Origin: Sulfurimonas sp. HSL3-1
GTDB lineage: Bacteria; Campylobacterota; Campylobacteria; Campylobacterales; Sulfurimonadaceae
NCBI RefSeq assembly: GCF_039645995.1
Contig: NZ_CP147920.1
Location: forward strand, 2,232,001 to 2,296,000
Length of the DNA stretch: 64,000 bases
Direction of reading: 5' to 3'
Shown: positions 26,229 through 35,651 of the stretch, in pieces
Layout: each line of letters opens with the position of its first letter
Numbering within the stretch: position 1 is the first letter of the stretch
Made by a program: the position numbers and the translations under genes
The notes under the pieces: generated by a model
What the model saw: the letters and a program-made list of their open reading frames with translations, nothing else
What the model was told of the DNA's origin: nothing
Databases searched by the model: none

Positions 26229-27644
26229 CTACGCGATGACAACGGACTTGAGTTCCGTCATCTCCTCGATGGCGAACCGCGGCCCCTCGCGACCGACGCC
26301 GCTGAGCTTGACCCCGCCGTAGGGCTGGATGTCGAAACGCAGAGTCGGCATATCGTTGATGACGACCCCGCCTGCTTCAAGCTCGCTGATTGCGCGCTGC
26401 GTCAATGCCAGGTCGTTGGTAAAGATGGAGAACTGCAGCCCGTAGGGCGAATCGTTCATGCGGGGGGCAGCGTCGTCAAACCCCTCGACCTTCACCAGGG
26501 AGACGATCGGCGCGAAGACTTCCTCGCAGACGATCGCCATATCATCGGTGACGTCCGCCATCACCGTCGGGTAGAACATCGTGCCTTCGCACTTCACCTC
26601 CGTCATCGGACGCGCCCCTTCGTCAATGGCGCTTTGCACCCATGAAAGCGCCCTTTCAGCCGACTCTTCGTTGATGAGCGGTCCCATAAAGGTATCGTCT
26701 TCGTAGGGCGATCCGACAACGAGCTTCTGCGTCGCTTCGGCCATTTTCTGCGCAAACACGTCGTAGACGTCGGCATGGACATAGATGCGCTGCAGCGAGA
26801 TGCAGACCTGACCGGAGTTGACGAAGGCCCCGAGCGCACAGCGCTGCGCGGCGAGATCGAGGTCGGCGCTCTTGTCGACGAAGGTCGCCGCGTTGCCGCC
26901 CAGCTCCAGGCTCACCTTTTTGATCCCCGCACTCTTGGTGATGATGTTACCGACGGGAACGGAACCGGTGAAGCTGATCTTGCGCGGGATATCGCTGCCG
27001 ACCAGGGTGCTGCCGACTTCGGCATCGCCGTAGACGACGCTCAGCGCGTCTTTGACCGCATGGGGGCTCTCGATGAAAAGTTTGGCGAACTTGTAGGCCG
27101 TCAGCGGCGCCTCCGGCGTCGGTTTCAGCACAACCGTATTGCCCGCGACGAGGGCCGGGGCAAGCTTGTGCGCCACCAGGTTCAGCGGGAAGTTGAAGGG
27201 GGTGATTGCACCGATAACGCCGACGGGTTCACGGATATAGAAGGCCGTCGTTTTGCGGCCGCTAGGCATCGCATCGGTATTGATCGTTTCGCCGTGCATG
27301 GTGCGCATCGTCTCGGCGGCGAGGGTGACCGTCTCGATGCAGCGCTCCACCTCGACCCGTGAAAAAGCGATCGGTTTGCCGACCTCGTCCGTGATCGTTT
27401 TGGCCAGATCCTCTTTCTGCTCCCGCAGCTTTGCCGCCACGTCGTGCAGCCAGTCGCAACGCTGCGACAACGTCGACGCTTTGGCCGCTTTGGTGGCCGC
27501 TTTGGCGATCTTCAGCGCCCGCAGCGTCTCCTCTGCACCGCAGACTGGGGCCTTCGACACGACCCTGTTGTCATAGGGGCTGAGGCGTTCCGTCCAGCTC
27601 CCCGTCACCGCTTCGTTTGAGCCGAAAAATACCTTTGCTTCCAC
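26229..27644 (-). CDS. Aldehyde dehydrogenase (lactaldehyde/GapN-like)
   Basis: The 471-residue NAD(P)-dependent enzyme has ITPFNFPLNLVAHKLAPALV, the LELGGN motif with the general-base Glu near residue 254, and FVNSGQVCISLQR with the catalytic Cys near residue 288. The sequence style (SGQVCIS, EEVFAPIV, PYGGVKLSGVGREGP) is that of the lactaldehyde and non-phosphorylating glyceraldehyde-3-phosphate dehydrogenase group. Substrate cannot be fixed. Translation starts at a GTG at 27644, with GAGAGGA before it. A hairpin at 27670-27688 lies in the leader. Confidence 0.85.
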   Translation of the reverse strand: MEAKVFFGSNEAVTGSWTERLSPYDNRVVSKAPVCGAEETLRALKIAKAATKAAKASTLSQRCDWLHDVAAKLREQKEDLAKTITDEVGKPIAFSRVEVERCIETVTLAAETMRTMHGETINTDAMPSGRKTTAFYIREPVGVIGAITPFNFPLNLVAHKLAPALVAGNTVVLKPTPEAPLTAYKFAKLFIESPHAVKDALSVVYGDAEVGSTLVGSDIPRKISFTGSVPVGNIITKSAGIKKVSLELGGNAATFVDKSADLDLAAQRCALGAFVNSGQVCISLQRIYVHADVYDVFAQKMAEATQKLVVGSPYEDDTFMGPLINEESAERALSWVQSAIDEGARPMTEVKCEGTMFYPTVMADVTDDMAIVCEEVFAPIVSLVKVEGFDDAAPRMNDSPYGLQFSIFTNDLALTQRAISELEAGGVVINDMPTLRFDIQPYGGVKLSGVGREGPRFAIEEMTELKSVVIA

Positions 27645-27669
27645 TACTATTCCTCTCTTCTTTCACGTT

Positions 27670-27688
27670 ATCCGGGCAAAGCCCGGAT
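27670..27688. other. Perfect 8-bp hairpin upstream of the aldehyde dehydrogenase gene
   Basis: ATCCGGGC and GCCCGGAT pair around AAA, about 25 bp before the GTG start. There is no T-run, so it may be a leader structure and not a terminator. Confidence 0.5.
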
Positions 27689-27920
27689 ACCTACGTTAAC
27701 ACTTGGTTCGCCTCGGCGGCAGGCCCACGCGCAGCGACCCGCGCTCTGCCCCAAGGCAATGCCGGTGCTCACAAAAATCCTGCAAAAAAGTGTATCTATT
27801 ATACAAAGCGGGCCGTTAAGCCGCCGTTTGCCGCCCGCCATTAACACTGCTTTTAGAAAAAACCTTTTACAATCGAAACAAAAAATGCGGCATCCCCCGG
27901 GTGCCGCCGATAGGAAAATG

Positions 27921-28370
27921 ATGCTTAACCTTGAAATCATCCCCGGCCAGCTCGGCGTCCGTCCCCCGGTGACAAAACCCCATCCCGGCTTCTACCAGCA
28001 GGTCGGCGAAGCGCGCTTCCGCAAACTTGTCGACGACCACTACGAACTGATCCGTGACAGCGATATCGCCTTCCTCTTCCCCGTCAACGACGAAGACGAT
28101 TTCCAGCAGGCAAAAACCAATGCCGCCGACTTCTTCATCCAGATCTGCGGCGGTCCTGACTACTTCAACCAGCACCGCGGCGAACCCCGCATGGTCGGCC
28201 GCCACGCCCCCTTCCGCATCGACGAAGCGGCCCGCCGCCGCTGGCTGGAATTCTACGCCCAGCTGTTGCCCCAGCTCGTCGAAGAGGGCATAGACGAAGC
28301 GTACGTCCAGTCATTCTGGGACTACATCAACGTCTTCTCCACCTGGATGATTAACACACCGTCCGCATAA
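27921..28370 (+). CDS. Group II truncated hemoglobin
   Basis: The 149-residue globin has the group II pattern: ICGGPDYFNQHRGEPRMVGR, then HAPF with the proximal heme His, then the RRRWLEFY segment with the Trp at the G8 position. It is likely involved in oxygen or nitric-oxide chemistry. The first ~35 residues (GQLGVRPPVTKPHPGFYQQV) form a longer leader than in most of the family. The ATG at 27921 has AGGA five bases before it. An in-frame upstream ATG at 27759 would add residues that look non-coding. Confidence 0.86.
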   Translation: MLNLEIIPGQLGVRPPVTKPHPGFYQQVGEARFRKLVDDHYELIRDSDIAFLFPVNDEDDFQQAKTNAADFFIQICGGPDYFNQHRGEPRMVGRHAPFRIDEAARRRWLEFYAQLLPQLVEEGIDEAYVQSFWDYINVFSTWMINTPSA

Positions 28371-28440
28371 CTGAATTTTGCGCACACCCTATCCCTGAGG
28401 GAACTTCCTCCGGGGCGAGTGATAAAAAAGCTTATCAATA

Positions 28441-28587
28441 TCTATCTTCTTTCGTCTGGTCAGAAACGGTATTTAGCGTATCAGCCGGATCGCCTGGGAA
28501 TGGAATATCCCGAAAGCAACAGCCTTTCGCACTTTCTTCTTTCGGGTTCGGTTTCTTCTTTGTGCGAGCAAAGAAGAAAGGGAACAG
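28441..28587. repeat. Repeat B, copy 1 (~147 bp)
   Basis: Matches 38457-38602 over its whole length, with blocks such as GTCAGAAACGGTA, TATTTAGCGT versus TAATTAGCGT, AGCAAAGAAGAA and GGGAACA. It contains an 11-bp hairpin TTTCTTCTTTG/CAAAGAAGAAA. It occupies most of the gap between the globin and adenine deaminase genes and carries no gene. Confidence 0.78.
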
Positions 28588-28678
28588 CACACCAACTAGA
28601 AAACAGCAACTTTCCAAGTAATCCCCCCTTTATCCCATCTATGCAAAAATGTATTCGATTGAAAAGAGGTGCAAAACC

Positions 28679-30307
28679 ATGGTCATCGAATCCAACTATG
28701 TTGATATCCGCCGCCGCGAGATCTACCCCGCCAAAGTCATCATTGAAAACGGCGTTATCGATTCCGTCACCAAAATCGGCACCCCCTGCTCCACCTACCT
28801 CCTCCCCGGTTTCATCGACGCCCATATCCACATCGAAAGCTCCATGCTCCCGCCGAGCGAATTCGCCCGCCTCGCCACGCTCCACGGCACCGTGGCGACC
28901 GTCTCCGACCCCCACGAGATCGCCAACGTCCTCGGGATCAAAGGGGTCGAGTTCATGCTGGAGAATGCCCAGAAGGTTCCCTTCCACTTCGCCTTCGGGG
29001 CCTCCCCCTGCGTCCCGGCGACCCCCTTTGAAACGAGCGGCGCGACCCTCGGCGTCGATGAAGTGAAAACACTGCTGACCAAGCCGCAGATCGGCTATCT
29101 CAGCGAGGTGATGAACTTCCCCGGGGTCATTGCCGGCGACGCGGAAATGCTCGCAAAGATTGCAGCTGCAAAGGCGCTGGGTAAACCCGTCGACGGCCAC
29201 GCCCCCGGCCTGCGCGGCGACGACCTGAAACGCTACATCGCTGCGGGCATCACGACCGACCATGAGGCCTTCAGCTACGAAGAGGGGCTGGAGAAGGTGC
29301 AGGCGGGGATGAAGATCCTGATCCGCGAAGGCTCCGCCGCGAAAAACTTCGAAGCCCTTGCCCCATTGATAGGCAAATACCCAGAAATGCTGATGTTCTG
29401 CAGCGACGACCGCCACCCCGACGACCTCCGCCGCGAACACATCGACGCCCTCGTACGGCGTGCCGTCGCAAAAGGGTATGACCTTTTCGACGTGCTGCGC
29501 ATCGCCTGCCTCAACCCCATTGAGCACTATGGCCTCGGTGTCGGGACGCTGCAGCCGGGGGAGAGCGCCGACCTCATCGAAGTCGACACCCTGGAGGATT
29601 TTACCGTCCTACGGACCGTTATCGGGGGCCGTACGGTGGCCGAAAAAGGCAGCAGCCTGATCCCCTCCGTACCGCTGCCGGAGCTCAACAACTTCCATGC
29701 CTCACTTAAGCGGCCGGAGGATTTTGCCCTCCCGCCCTGCGACACCGCGGAGGTGATCGAGGCCGTCGACGGCGAACTGGTGACCCACGAGATGGTCGCC
29801 TCGCTGAAAAACGTCCCCGCCCACCGCATCGGTGACCCCGAGCACGACATCCTCAAAATCGCCGTCGTCAACCGTTACGAAGATGCCCCGCCCGCCGTCG
29901 CCTATGTCAGCGGTTTCGGGCTGAAAGAGGGGGCCATCGCCTCCAGTGTCGCCCACGATTCGCACAACATCATCGCTGTCGGCTGCAGCGACGAAGCCAT
30001 TGCCAGGGCGGTCAACCTTGTGGTCGACGCGCAAGGAGGTGTCTGTGCCCTCAACGAAGCAGCTGAGCGTCTGCTTCCGCTGCGCATTGGCGGGATCATG
30101 AGCGGGGAGGACGGCTTCAAGGTCGCCGAGCAGTACGAAGCGCTGGATCGCTTCGTTAAAACGGCGCTGGGTTCGAAATTGCACGCACCCTTTATGACGC
30201 TTTCGTTTATGGCGCTGCTCGTCATCCCCGAGCTCAAGCTCAGCGACAAAGGGCTCTTCGACGGGCGGAGCTTCCACTTCATCAAAGGGTGCAAATTAGA
30301 ACCATGA
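28679..30307 (+). CDS. ade: Adenine deaminase
   Basis: The 542-residue amidohydrolase has FIDAHIHIESSMLPPSEFA near residue 42 (metal-binding His pair), SDPHEIANVLG, GHAPGLRG and DDRHPDDL, the AdeC signatures. It deaminates adenine to hypoxanthine. I chose the ATG at 28679, which has AGAGGTG upstream, over one at 28649. It overlaps the purine permease gene by 4 bp (ATGA), tying uptake and first step together. Hypoxanthine would then feed the xanthine-dehydrogenase operon that converges from the other side. Confidence 0.92.
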   Translation: MVIESNYVDIRRREIYPAKVIIENGVIDSVTKIGTPCSTYLLPGFIDAHIHIESSMLPPSEFARLATLHGTVATVSDPHEIANVLGIKGVEFMLENAQKVPFHFAFGASPCVPATPFETSGATLGVDEVKTLLTKPQIGYLSEVMNFPGVIAGDAEMLAKIAAAKALGKPVDGHAPGLRGDDLKRYIAAGITTDHEAFSYEEGLEKVQAGMKILIREGSAAKNFEALAPLIGKYPEMLMFCSDDRHPDDLRREHIDALVRRAVAKGYDLFDVLRIACLNPIEHYGLGVGTLQPGESADLIEVDTLEDFTVLRTVIGGRTVAEKGSSLIPSVPLPELNNFHASLKRPEDFALPPCDTAEVIEAVDGELVTHEMVASLKNVPAHRIGDPEHDILKIAVVNRYEDAPPAVAYVSGFGLKEGAIASSVAHDSHNIIAVGCSDEAIARAVNLVVDAQGGVCALNEAAERLLPLRIGGIMSGEDGFKVAEQYEALDRFVKTALGSKLHAPFMTLSFMALLVIPELKLSDKGLFDGRSFHFIKGCKLEP

Positions 30308-31587
30308 ACCTCTTTCAACTCCGCGACCACGGCACGGACATCCGCACCGAGATGACCGCCGGCTTTACGACCTTCCTCGCCATGCTCTACATCATCCCCG
30401 TCAACGCCGCGATCCTCAGCGCGGCGGGTCTTCCCTTCGATGCCGTCATTACCGCAACGGCGGTTATGACCATCATCGCCTCTATCCTCAACGGCCTCTG
30501 GGCCAACACCCCGATTGCCATGAGCGTCGGCATGGGGCTCAACGCCTACTTCAGCTTCGGGCTCGTCAAAGGGATGGGGCTGGCGTGGCAAACGGCCCTG
30601 GGGATCGTCTTCCTTTCCGGCATCCTCTACATCCTTATCAGCATCACTCCGCTGCGGCGCTGGATGATCGCAACGATCCCCATCGATGTCAAACGCGCCG
30701 TCAGCGCGGGGATAGGCGCCTTCATCGCTTTTATCGGGATGGAACAGCTTCACCTCATCACGGACAGCCCGGCAACCCTGGTCACCCTGGGCAACCTCAA
30801 AGACCCCCACCTGCTCATCGGCCTCTTCGGCCTCGCCCTGGCGATCTTGCTTGTCATCAAGAAGGTCCGCGGGGCCTTTATCCTCTCCATCATACTGACC
30901 GCCCTGCTCGCCTGGGCGACGGGGGTGGAGCCGATGCCCGGGGCCTTTTTCTCCCTGCCCGCTTCCATGGCGCCGATCGCCTTCGAGCTCGACATCGCCT
31001 CTGCCCTGAGCCTCTCGATGGCGCCGCTCATTCTCATCTTTCTCATCACCGACCTCTTCGACACCCTGGGTACTCTGACCGGAGTCGGCATGCGTGCGAA
31101 CCTCTTTCACGGCAGGGATTCCGTCCCCCTGCAGCGCACCATCGAGGCCGACGCCGCGGCGACGATGCTCAGCGGCCTCGCCGGGGTGACCAGCACGACC
31201 GCGTTCATCGAGAGTGCTGCAGGCGTCGAAGCGGGCGGACGAACGGGACTGACCGCCGTCGTTACCGGGCTGCTCTTCATTCTGCCGCTCTTCTGGCTCC
31301 CCTTTTTCCAGGCGATCCCCTCCAATGCCATCTATCCGGTGCTTATCGTTATCGGCGTCATGATGTTCGGGGAACTGCAGCATATCGACTATTCGGACGC
31401 GGCGGTCAAGTACAGTAGCTTCCTCATCGTCCTGGGGATGCCGCTCACCTACTCCATTACCGACGGGCTGCTGCTGGGATCACTCGCCTACGTCTTTATC
31501 CGCCTCATCCAGGGGCGTTTCAGGCAGATCGATATCGCGATGGGCGTCCTCGCCGCCGTCGCCCTACTCGTCTTTTTCGTTCTTTGA
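30304..31587 (+). CDS. NCS2-family purine permease (AzgA/PbuG type)
   Basis: The 427-residue membrane protein has TAGFTTFLAMLYIIPVNA near the N-terminus, AMSVGMGLNAYFSFG and FDTLGTLTGVG, the conserved motifs of adenine/hypoxanthine/guanine permeases. About 12 membrane helices are visible. Start ATG at 30304 is coupled to the ade stop. The pairing with adenine deaminase makes adenine or hypoxanthine the likely substrate. Confidence 0.88.
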   Translation: MNLFQLRDHGTDIRTEMTAGFTTFLAMLYIIPVNAAILSAAGLPFDAVITATAVMTIIASILNGLWANTPIAMSVGMGLNAYFSFGLVKGMGLAWQTALGIVFLSGILYILISITPLRRWMIATIPIDVKRAVSAGIGAFIAFIGMEQLHLITDSPATLVTLGNLKDPHLLIGLFGLALAILLVIKKVRGAFILSIILTALLAWATGVEPMPGAFFSLPASMAPIAFELDIASALSLSMAPLILIFLITDLFDTLGTLTGVGMRANLFHGRDSVPLQRTIEADAAATMLSGLAGVTSTTAFIESAAGVEAGGRTGLTAVVTGLLFILPLFWLPFFQAIPSNAIYPVLIVIGVMMFGELQHIDYSDAAVKYSSFLIVLGMPLTYSITDGLLLGSLAYVFIRLIQGRFRQIDIAMGVLAAVALLVFFVL

Positions 31588-31589
31588 GC

Positions 31590-32135
31590 TCAGCCGAAAA
31601 TGCGTCTGAGTTCCTCGTCCGTATTGGCGTTGAGCGCCACCTTCGGATCGTCGACGGCAACGGCCTCTGCGATGCCGGTAGCCTCGATCCATGCATCAAG
31701 GCGTCCCACGTCCGAGGCGAGCAGATCGCTTTTCATAACGGCGCTGATGCGCTGCGGCGGGGCGCGGTGTCCCTCGAAAAAAGCCGTCGCCACGGGGCTT
31801 TTGCTTCTTGAGAGTGCCTCGAAGACACCCTTGTCCGGTACAGGGCGGTCCACTTGGCAGAAGTAGAGTTCCGGTGCATCGAGCGTCTCGAATGCCTTCT
31901 TCACGGAGGAGAACATCCCCTCCCCGTACGCTTCGTTGCGGATGACGCGCACCCCCTCTGGAAGGGCGGCGCTGATCTGATCAAAGGCATGCCCCAGGAC
32001 GACGGCGACGTCGTACCCGTAGCTGCGCAGCTGCCGGATCTGCCGGTTGATCAGGTACTCACCGTCCACCCTGTAGAGCGGTTTCATCACGGAACTGCGG
32101 GAGGATTTCCCCGCGGCGAGCAGGACGACCGTCAT
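31590..32135 (-). CDS. MocA-like molybdenum-cofactor cytidylyltransferase
   Basis: The 181-residue NTP-transferase begins MTVVLLAAGKSSRSSVMKPL and contains QVDRPVPDKGVFEAL, the layout of MocA/MobA-like proteins. The family adds CMP to molybdopterin to make the MCD cofactor used by xanthine dehydrogenase-type enzymes. It is the last gene of the operon and overlaps the FAD subunit gene by 4 bp, so it probably matures the cofactor for that enzyme. No XdhC/CoxI-type sulfuration chaperone is seen in the window. Confidence 0.78.
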   Translation of the reverse strand: MTVVLLAAGKSSRSSVMKPLYRVDGEYLINRQIRQLRSYGYDVAVVLGHAFDQISAALPEGVRVIRNEAYGEGMFSSVKKAFETLDAPELYFCQVDRPVPDKGVFEALSRSKSPVATAFFEGHRAPPQRISAVMKSDLLASDVGRLDAWIEATGIAEAVAVDDPKVALNANTDEELRRIFG

Positions 32136-32938
32136 CTCTCCTCCGGCTGCGAGAGGGCTTCTTTGATCATGTTGAACGCCACCCGGAGGCGGTACGCCTT
32201 CGTCGAACGGTACCCGCCGGAGGGGTCCGCATCGTTCTCAAGGGCCGCTTTGATCGCAGCGTCGTCGTACACGCCCCCGTCCAGCAGAGCCTCGAGGGTT
32301 CGGAAGCGGACGGGAGAGGGACCCAGTGACGCCCCGCTGATGCGGAAACCCCCGCTGCCGTGCGTTAGGGCGATGCTCACCTTCGCGATGTTGAGCCGCT
32401 CCCTCATCCCCGCCTTTCGGTAGTACCAGCTCCCTGTCTGCAGCGGGACGGTGACGGCGGTAATGAGCTCATGGTCGAGTTTCGTGCATTTGTAGCCGCA
32501 GAAGAGCGTTTCCAGCGGCACGCTCCGCTCCCCGTCCTGCGACGCCAGCGTCACCGAAGCCTCCAGCGCCACCAGCGCGGCCGTCAGGTCCGCGGCGGGC
32601 GAGGCGTTGGCGATGTTGCCGCCGACGGTGGCGAGGTTGCGGATCTGGTGTGAGCCGAAGGTGTCAGCGCACGCGGCCAGCAGCGGCAGAGACTCCCGGA
32701 CCGCATCGCTGTAAAGCAGTTCATTGAGCGTCACAAGCGTACCGATCCGCATGCGGTCGCCCTCCGCACTGACGCCTTTCAGCTCCTCCAGGGCGTGGAT
32801 GTCGATGAGGGTGGCCGTTTCAGGTCGATGCCGTAACTGCAGCGCCGCGTCGGTGCTGCCGCAGAGCAGCAGTGCCTCCGGATACTCTTCCAGCAGTGCC
32901 GTCACCTCGCCGAGATTCGTCGCGCGCAGATAGTTCAT
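32132..32938 (-). CDS. Xanthine dehydrogenase-type FAD-binding subunit
   Basis: The 268-residue protein has LLCGSTDAALQLRHRPETATLIDI, then ATVGGNIANASPAADLTAAL, the FAD-binding PCMH-type motifs, and a C-terminal CO-dehydrogenase flavoprotein domain. It passes electrons from the Fe-S subunit to FAD and on to the acceptor. It overlaps the Fe-S subunit gene by 4 bp. Confidence 0.9.
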   Translation of the reverse strand: MNYLRATNLGEVTALLEEYPEALLLCGSTDAALQLRHRPETATLIDIHALEELKGVSAEGDRMRIGTLVTLNELLYSDAVRESLPLLAACADTFGSHQIRNLATVGGNIANASPAADLTAALVALEASVTLASQDGERSVPLETLFCGYKCTKLDHELITAVTVPLQTGSWYYRKAGMRERLNIAKVSIALTHGSGGFRISGASLGPSPVRFRTLEALLDGGVYDDAAIKAALENDADPSGGYRSTKAYRLRVAFNMIKEALSQPEER

Positions 32939-33378
32939 GACTTCACCTTCGTGATCGCCTCGACGATCTTCTTGTATCCGGTACAGCGGCAGAGGTTGCC
33001 GTCCAGGGCCGCCCTGATCGCCTCTTCACTGCGTTCACCGCCATGGCTCAGGTAGTCGTAGGCGCGCAGGACGAAGCCCGGCGTGCAGAAGCCGCACTGC
33101 ACCGCTCCGTGTTCGGCGAAGCTTTCGCGGATTGCAGCCGTCTCCTCCTGCAGTCCCTCCAGCGTCACAATCTCCGCGTCGTGTATCTGCGGGGCGAGCA
33201 GCAGGCAGGCGTTGACGAGTCTGCCGTTGACGAAGAGGCTGCAGGCGCCGCACTCCCCTTCGCCGCAGCCCGCCTTGACCGACGTCATTCCCGCGTCGCG
33301 CACCAGGTCAAGCACCCGGGTCTCCGGGGCGCAGTCGAAACGGTGGATTTTGCCGTTGATCGTACACGTTATCTGCAT
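32935..33378 (-). CDS. Xanthine dehydrogenase-type [2Fe-2S] subunit
   Basis: The 147-residue protein has GCGEGECGACSLFVNG for the plant-type cluster (with its fourth Cys further on, ACLLL), then CGFCTPG and CRCTGY for the second [2Fe-2S] cluster, the complete eight-cysteine set of this family. It links the molybdenum site to FAD. It overlaps the molybdenum subunit gene by 10 bp. Confidence 0.94.
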   Translation of the reverse strand: MQITCTINGKIHRFDCAPETRVLDLVRDAGMTSVKAGCGEGECGACSLFVNGRLVNACLLLAPQIHDAEIVTLEGLQEETAAIRESFAEHGAVQCGFCTPGFVLRAYDYLSHGGERSEEAIRAALDGNLCRCTGYKKIVEAITKVKS

Positions 33379-35504
33379 GCTTCCTCCACGGCTTCCGGGG
33401 TAATCGGCAAGGCGTCGAACGCGCTCCCAAGGGCATGGACCAGTGCGTTGGCGACGGCGGCGGACGGACCGTCCATCGGCAGCTCCCCCAGCCCCAGCGA
33501 AGGGCCGTCTGTGCCGAGGAAACGCACTGCAATTTCCGGTAGATCGGGGGCCATCGGCAGTGTATAATCGCTCAAATGCGGGGAGTAAACCCGCCCCGCT
33601 TCATACACCAGGCGCTCGCACAGGGCGTACCCGATCCCCTGGGCTACGCCCCCTTCGACCTGCCCCTCCGCCATCACCGGGTTAACGACCTGCCCGACGT
33701 CGTTGTAGGCGTCGAAACGGACGACCCGGACGCGGTAGTCGACGGGGTCGACTTCCACTTCGGCGATGTAGCATCCCAGCCCGTACGCCTCGTAGCCGTT
33801 GCCGTAAAAGAGGTCTTCATCCCAGAGAATGTCGGCGGGCTGTTCATAGGAGGCCCCGAACTGCAGCGGACCGCCGCTTTTGCAATAGCGCGCTACCGCC
33901 GCCCGGTACGCATCGGGAGTACCGTAATCGCCGAGCGCCGTTTTCAGCTTACCCGCCGCCTGCGCGAGCAGACGCCCGACGATCATCACGGTCCGCGAGG
34001 CGACCGTCGGCCCGCTGTCGGCAACTTCGGCGGTATTCGGGGTACGGCAGGAGACCATCCCGACGGGGAGGTCCAGTGCATCGGCAACGATCTGCGGCAG
34101 CGCCGTCAGCGTCCCCTGCCCCATCTCCACGCTTCCGACACGGATCTCGACGCTGCCGTCCGCCTCCAGGGCGATCGAGACGCTGGAAGCCAGCATGCTC
34201 TCCCCGACGCCCGTGTAGCCCGCCCCGTGCATGAAGAGCGCCATTCCAATCCCACGGTTCGGCGCCGGGGCGTCATAAATGGCATCAAAACCGCTCTCAC
34301 GCCTTGCGGTCTCGAACAGATCACGCAGCCGGGCGTATTCAGCGATCGGCACCCCCGAAACGCCAACCGAACCCGCACCGGGAAGATTGCCCTCGCGGAC
34401 CGCCGCCGGCGAGAGGCCGAGATGACGGGCGATATCGTCCATATGGCGCTCGATCCCGAAAAGGACCTGCGGGGCACCGAAACCGCGGAATGCCCCGTTG
34501 GGCGGCGTATTCGTCGCCACGGCGCGGGCATCGACCCTGATATAGCCGCAGTCGTAGAAGCCCGCCGCATGCAGAACGCAACGCGCAAGGACGACGGGCG
34601 AGAGCGTTACATACGCCCCGCCGTCGATCGTGACATCCACTTCAAGCGCATGCAGTTTTCCCGTGGCGTCGAAACGGCTCCTGTAGCGCAGTTTTGAGGG
34701 GTGCCGCTTGGTCGTGTAGGCGATATCTTCTTCACGGTCATAGACGATCTTGACATCCTGCCCCGCCTTCTTGCACAGCAGGTAGGCGTAGCCCGCAATG
34801 AGGGAGGGGTAGTCCTCCTTGCCGCCGAAGCCGCCACCGGTGGGGGCCTGCTCCACCTCGATCTTCTCGCCGGCAAGTCCCTCCAGCGCCGCCTCGACGA
34901 AGAAGGGGCACTGCATCGAACCGATGATCTTGACCCGCCCGCCGTCGTAGCGCGCCAGCATGCTCTGCGGTTCCAGGTAGGCCTGCTCCTGGTGCGGGGT
35001 CGTGTAGGTCTTCTCCAGACTGAATAGACCCGTCTTCTGCGGAGGGCTCCCTTTGACCGTATGGATGGCTTTGAAGACGTTATCCTCGCCGTAGAGCCGC
35101 TGCTTGAGCGCCAGGGACTCCTCCATGCTCAGTACCGGCTCCTGCGCGTCGTAGTCGATCGTGATATGGGCCATTGCCTCGCGGAGCCGCCGTTTGGAAC
35201 GGTGCGCCAGCAGGAGGATCGGCTCCCCGATATGCCGGACCCTCGCCTCCGCAAGGAAGGGCTGGTCGTCGGTCAGAACGACGTTGGCGTTGCGACCCTC
35301 GATGTCTCTGTGGTCGACAATGATGATATCGGAGAAATCAAAGGAGGCGTCAAAGGTGATCGCACGGATCTTTCCATACGCGATCTCGGAGCGGACAACC
35401 GCCCCGTACAACCCCTCAAAAGGCAGATCATCCGTATAGCGCAACGTCCCGTCCGCTTTCGACGCGGCATCGACACGAACGACACTCTCGCCTACGACTC
35501 CCAT
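33369..35504 (-). CDS. Xanthine dehydrogenase-type molybdopterin-binding subunit
   Basis: The 711-residue protein has PTGGGFGGKED, PNGAFRGFGAPQ, GSVEMGQGT and GLGELPMDGPSAA, where the Glu of GLGELP is the expected active-site base. The family is that of xanthine dehydrogenase and relatives. Together with ade and the purine permease next door, oxidation of hypoxanthine to xanthine and urate is the best reading. Nicotinate or other N-heterocycle hydroxylation is possible. An unusually strong GAGGAGGAG ribosome site precedes the ATG at 35504. A perfect GGCTCC/GGAGCC hairpin lies at 35525-35540. Confidence 0.88.
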   Translation of the reverse strand: MGVVGESVVRVDAASKADGTLRYTDDLPFEGLYGAVVRSEIAYGKIRAITFDASFDFSDIIIVDHRDIEGRNANVVLTDDQPFLAEARVRHIGEPILLLAHRSKRRLREAMAHITIDYDAQEPVLSMEESLALKQRLYGEDNVFKAIHTVKGSPPQKTGLFSLEKTYTTPHQEQAYLEPQSMLARYDGGRVKIIGSMQCPFFVEAALEGLAGEKIEVEQAPTGGGFGGKEDYPSLIAGYAYLLCKKAGQDVKIVYDREEDIAYTTKRHPSKLRYRSRFDATGKLHALEVDVTIDGGAYVTLSPVVLARCVLHAAGFYDCGYIRVDARAVATNTPPNGAFRGFGAPQVLFGIERHMDDIARHLGLSPAAVREGNLPGAGSVGVSGVPIAEYARLRDLFETARRESGFDAIYDAPAPNRGIGMALFMHGAGYTGVGESMLASSVSIALEADGSVEIRVGSVEMGQGTLTALPQIVADALDLPVGMVSCRTPNTAEVADSGPTVASRTVMIVGRLLAQAAGKLKTALGDYGTPDAYRAAVARYCKSGGPLQFGASYEQPADILWDEDLFYGNGYEAYGLGCYIAEVEVDPVDYRVRVVRFDAYNDVGQVVNPVMAEGQVEGGVAQGIGYALCERLVYEAGRVYSPHLSDYTLPMAPDLPEIAVRFLGTDGPSLGLGELPMDGPSAAVANALVHALGSAFDALPITPEAVEEACR

Positions 35505-35651
35505 CGCCTCCTCCTCGCACGAACGGCTCCCTCCGGAGCCACCTTAAACCATTATGCCCAAACATTCGCGAAAGCCCCATTAACGCAGCCTTAAACACCA
35601 CTTGGATAAAATATCCGACTTTCGTAGAATTACCGATAATTTGGAGAACCA

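Noticed and set aside
26133-26645. 170-residue plus-strand frame over the end of the aldehyde dehydrogenase gene
   Set aside because: It is antisense to the dehydrogenase and the truncated DUF523 copy, and its protein has no sensible family features.
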